Source: an uncultured Collinsella sp.
Lineage (GTDB): Bacteria > Actinomycetota > Coriobacteriia > Coriobacteriales > Coriobacteriaceae
DNA length: 14,515 nucleotides
NCBI GenBank assembly: GCA_958428675.1
Contig: CAUAGV010000025.1
Coordinates: 1 to 14,515 of the forward strand
Direction of reading: 5' to 3'
The notes under the pieces were generated by a model. It ran no database searches and was not told the origin of the DNA. It worked only from the letters and a program-made list of their open reading frames with translations. Below, piece after piece: positions 13,803 through 14,515 of the stretch (its first letter is position 1; each line of letters begins with the position of its first letter). Made by a program: the position numbers and the translations under genes.

Positions 13803-14515
13803 CTACAGACGCTGCGCCACGCGGATTTTGGCTGATCTCGCCCGAGGGTTGCGCTCAACCTCATCAGGCTGGGCAACCAAGGGTTTGCGGGTGATGACCT
13901 TGAGTATCGGCACGTTGCCGCACACGCACACCGGAATCTCCGGCGGACACGTGCACCCCTGGCTCATCTCCTTAAAGTGGTTCTTTACGATACGGTCCTC
14001 GAGCGAGTGATACGAGATGACGCAGATACGTCCGCCCGGGTTGAGCCACCTGGTGGCGGCATCAAGCCCTCGTTCGAGCACATCGAGCTCGTGATTGACC
14101 TCGATGCGAATGGCCTGGAAACTTTTCTTGGCCGGGTGTCCGCCATGCCGACGAGCGGCAGCCGGGATACCCGCCTTGATGATCTCGACAAATTGGCCGG
14201 TGGTTTCGATCGGTTCTTGCTCGCGGCGGCGCACGATCTCGCGCGCGATCTGCGAGGCGAACTTCTCTTCGCCGTAGACGCGTAGAATCCGGGCGAGGTC
14301 GTGTTCGTTATAGGTGTTGATGACCTCAGCTGCGTTTAAGGTGTTATTACCCGGATCCATCCGCATGTCCAATGGGGCGTCCTCGTTATACGAAAAGCCC
14401 CTGCCAGGGATATCGAGTTGCGGTGACGAAACGCCCAAATCGAACAGGAAGCCATCGACCCCGGGCACCTCGGCCGAGCAAAGCAGCTCGTCCAAGTCGC
14501 CGAAGTTGCCCTTCA
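13803..14515 (-). CDS. rsmH: 16S rRNA (cytosine(1402)-N(4))-methyltransferase RsmH (5' end cut off by the window)
   Basis: RsmH (formerly MraW) uses S-adenosylmethionine to methylate N4 of C1402 in 16S rRNA, in the ribosomal P site. The visible part is 236 residues and enters the window in frame at KGNFGDLDEL, so the true start and roughly 75-85 N-terminal residues, including the first SAM-binding motif, lie beyond 14515. The TTG at 14495-14493 is an internal Leu codon, not the start. Family motifs, numbered within the fragment, are FLFDLGVSSPQLD (22-34), GRGFSYNEDAPLDMRMD (37-53), FQAIRIEVNHELD (132-144), GGRICVISYHSLEDRIVK (160-177) and NPRARSAKIRVAQ (222-234). A CxC-x6-CxC cysteine group lies at 187-198. 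It heads the visible operon, as in most dcw clusters. Confidence 0.96.
   Translation of the reverse strand, partial: KGNFGDLDELLCSAEVPGVDGFLFDLGVSSPQLDIPGRGFSYNEDAPLDMRMDPGNNTLNAAEVINTYNEHDLARILRVYGEEKFASQIAREIVRRREQEPIETTGQFVEIIKAGIPAAARRHGGHPAKKSFQAIRIEVNHELDVLERGLDAATRWLNPGGRICVISYHSLEDRIVKNHFKEMSQGCTCPPEIPVCVCGNVPILKVITRKPLVAQPDEVERNPRARSAKIRVAQRL

Noticed and set aside
1..14515. A hidden mobile element, CRISPR array, toxin-antitoxin pair, tRNA or novel defence system.
   Set aside because: All long stretches are accounted for by core division and cell wall genes with intact motifs, gaps are at most 199 bases, and I saw no spaced direct repeats, transposase motifs or tRNA-like cloverleaf in them.

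Overview
The window is one continuous stretch of a bacterial dcw (division and cell wall) cluster. Every real gene lies on the minus strand, so transcription runs from the high coordinates to the low ones. The order is rsmH (5' end cut off by the window), ftsL, ftsI, murF, mraY, murD, ftsW, murG, murC, murB, ftsQ and ftsZ (3' end cut off). The DNA is GC-rich, and there is no ftsA between ftsQ and ftsZ. The protein style, from memory, fits the class Coriobacteriia (Actinomycetota), most likely a Collinsella-like gut bacterium. That placement is inference: no rRNA or other taxonomic marker is present.

Layout. 14515-13242: rsmH (16S rRNA methyltransferase) and ftsL (divisome scaffold), 90 bases apart. 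13224-11359: ftsI, the septal transpeptidase. 11358-11232: a 127-base non-coding gap exactly where murE usually sits. 11231-5839: murF, mraY, murD and ftsW, packed with gaps of 3, 9 and 8 bases. murG overlaps the end of ftsW by 11 bases. A 97-base gap then precedes murC and murB (5 bases apart). ftsQ starts 44 bases inside murB. A 199-base AT-rich region separates ftsQ from ftsZ and carries two promoter-like sequences and several inverted repeats.

How the genes work together. MurB, MurC, MurD and MurF build UDP-MurNAc-pentapeptide in the cytoplasm; the MurE step must be encoded elsewhere. MraY and MurG turn the pentapeptide into lipid I and lipid II at the membrane. FtsW polymerises lipid II and FtsI crosslinks it at the septum. 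FtsL and FtsQ belong to the FtsQLB-type regulatory complex, and FtsZ forms the ring that positions the machinery. RsmH modifies the ribosome and is the customary first-block partner.

No mobile element, CRISPR array, RNA gene or new defence-type system is visible. The content is core and ordinary. The points of interest are the missing murE, the structured leader upstream of ftsZ, and long basic, disordered-looking tails on the membrane divisome proteins.
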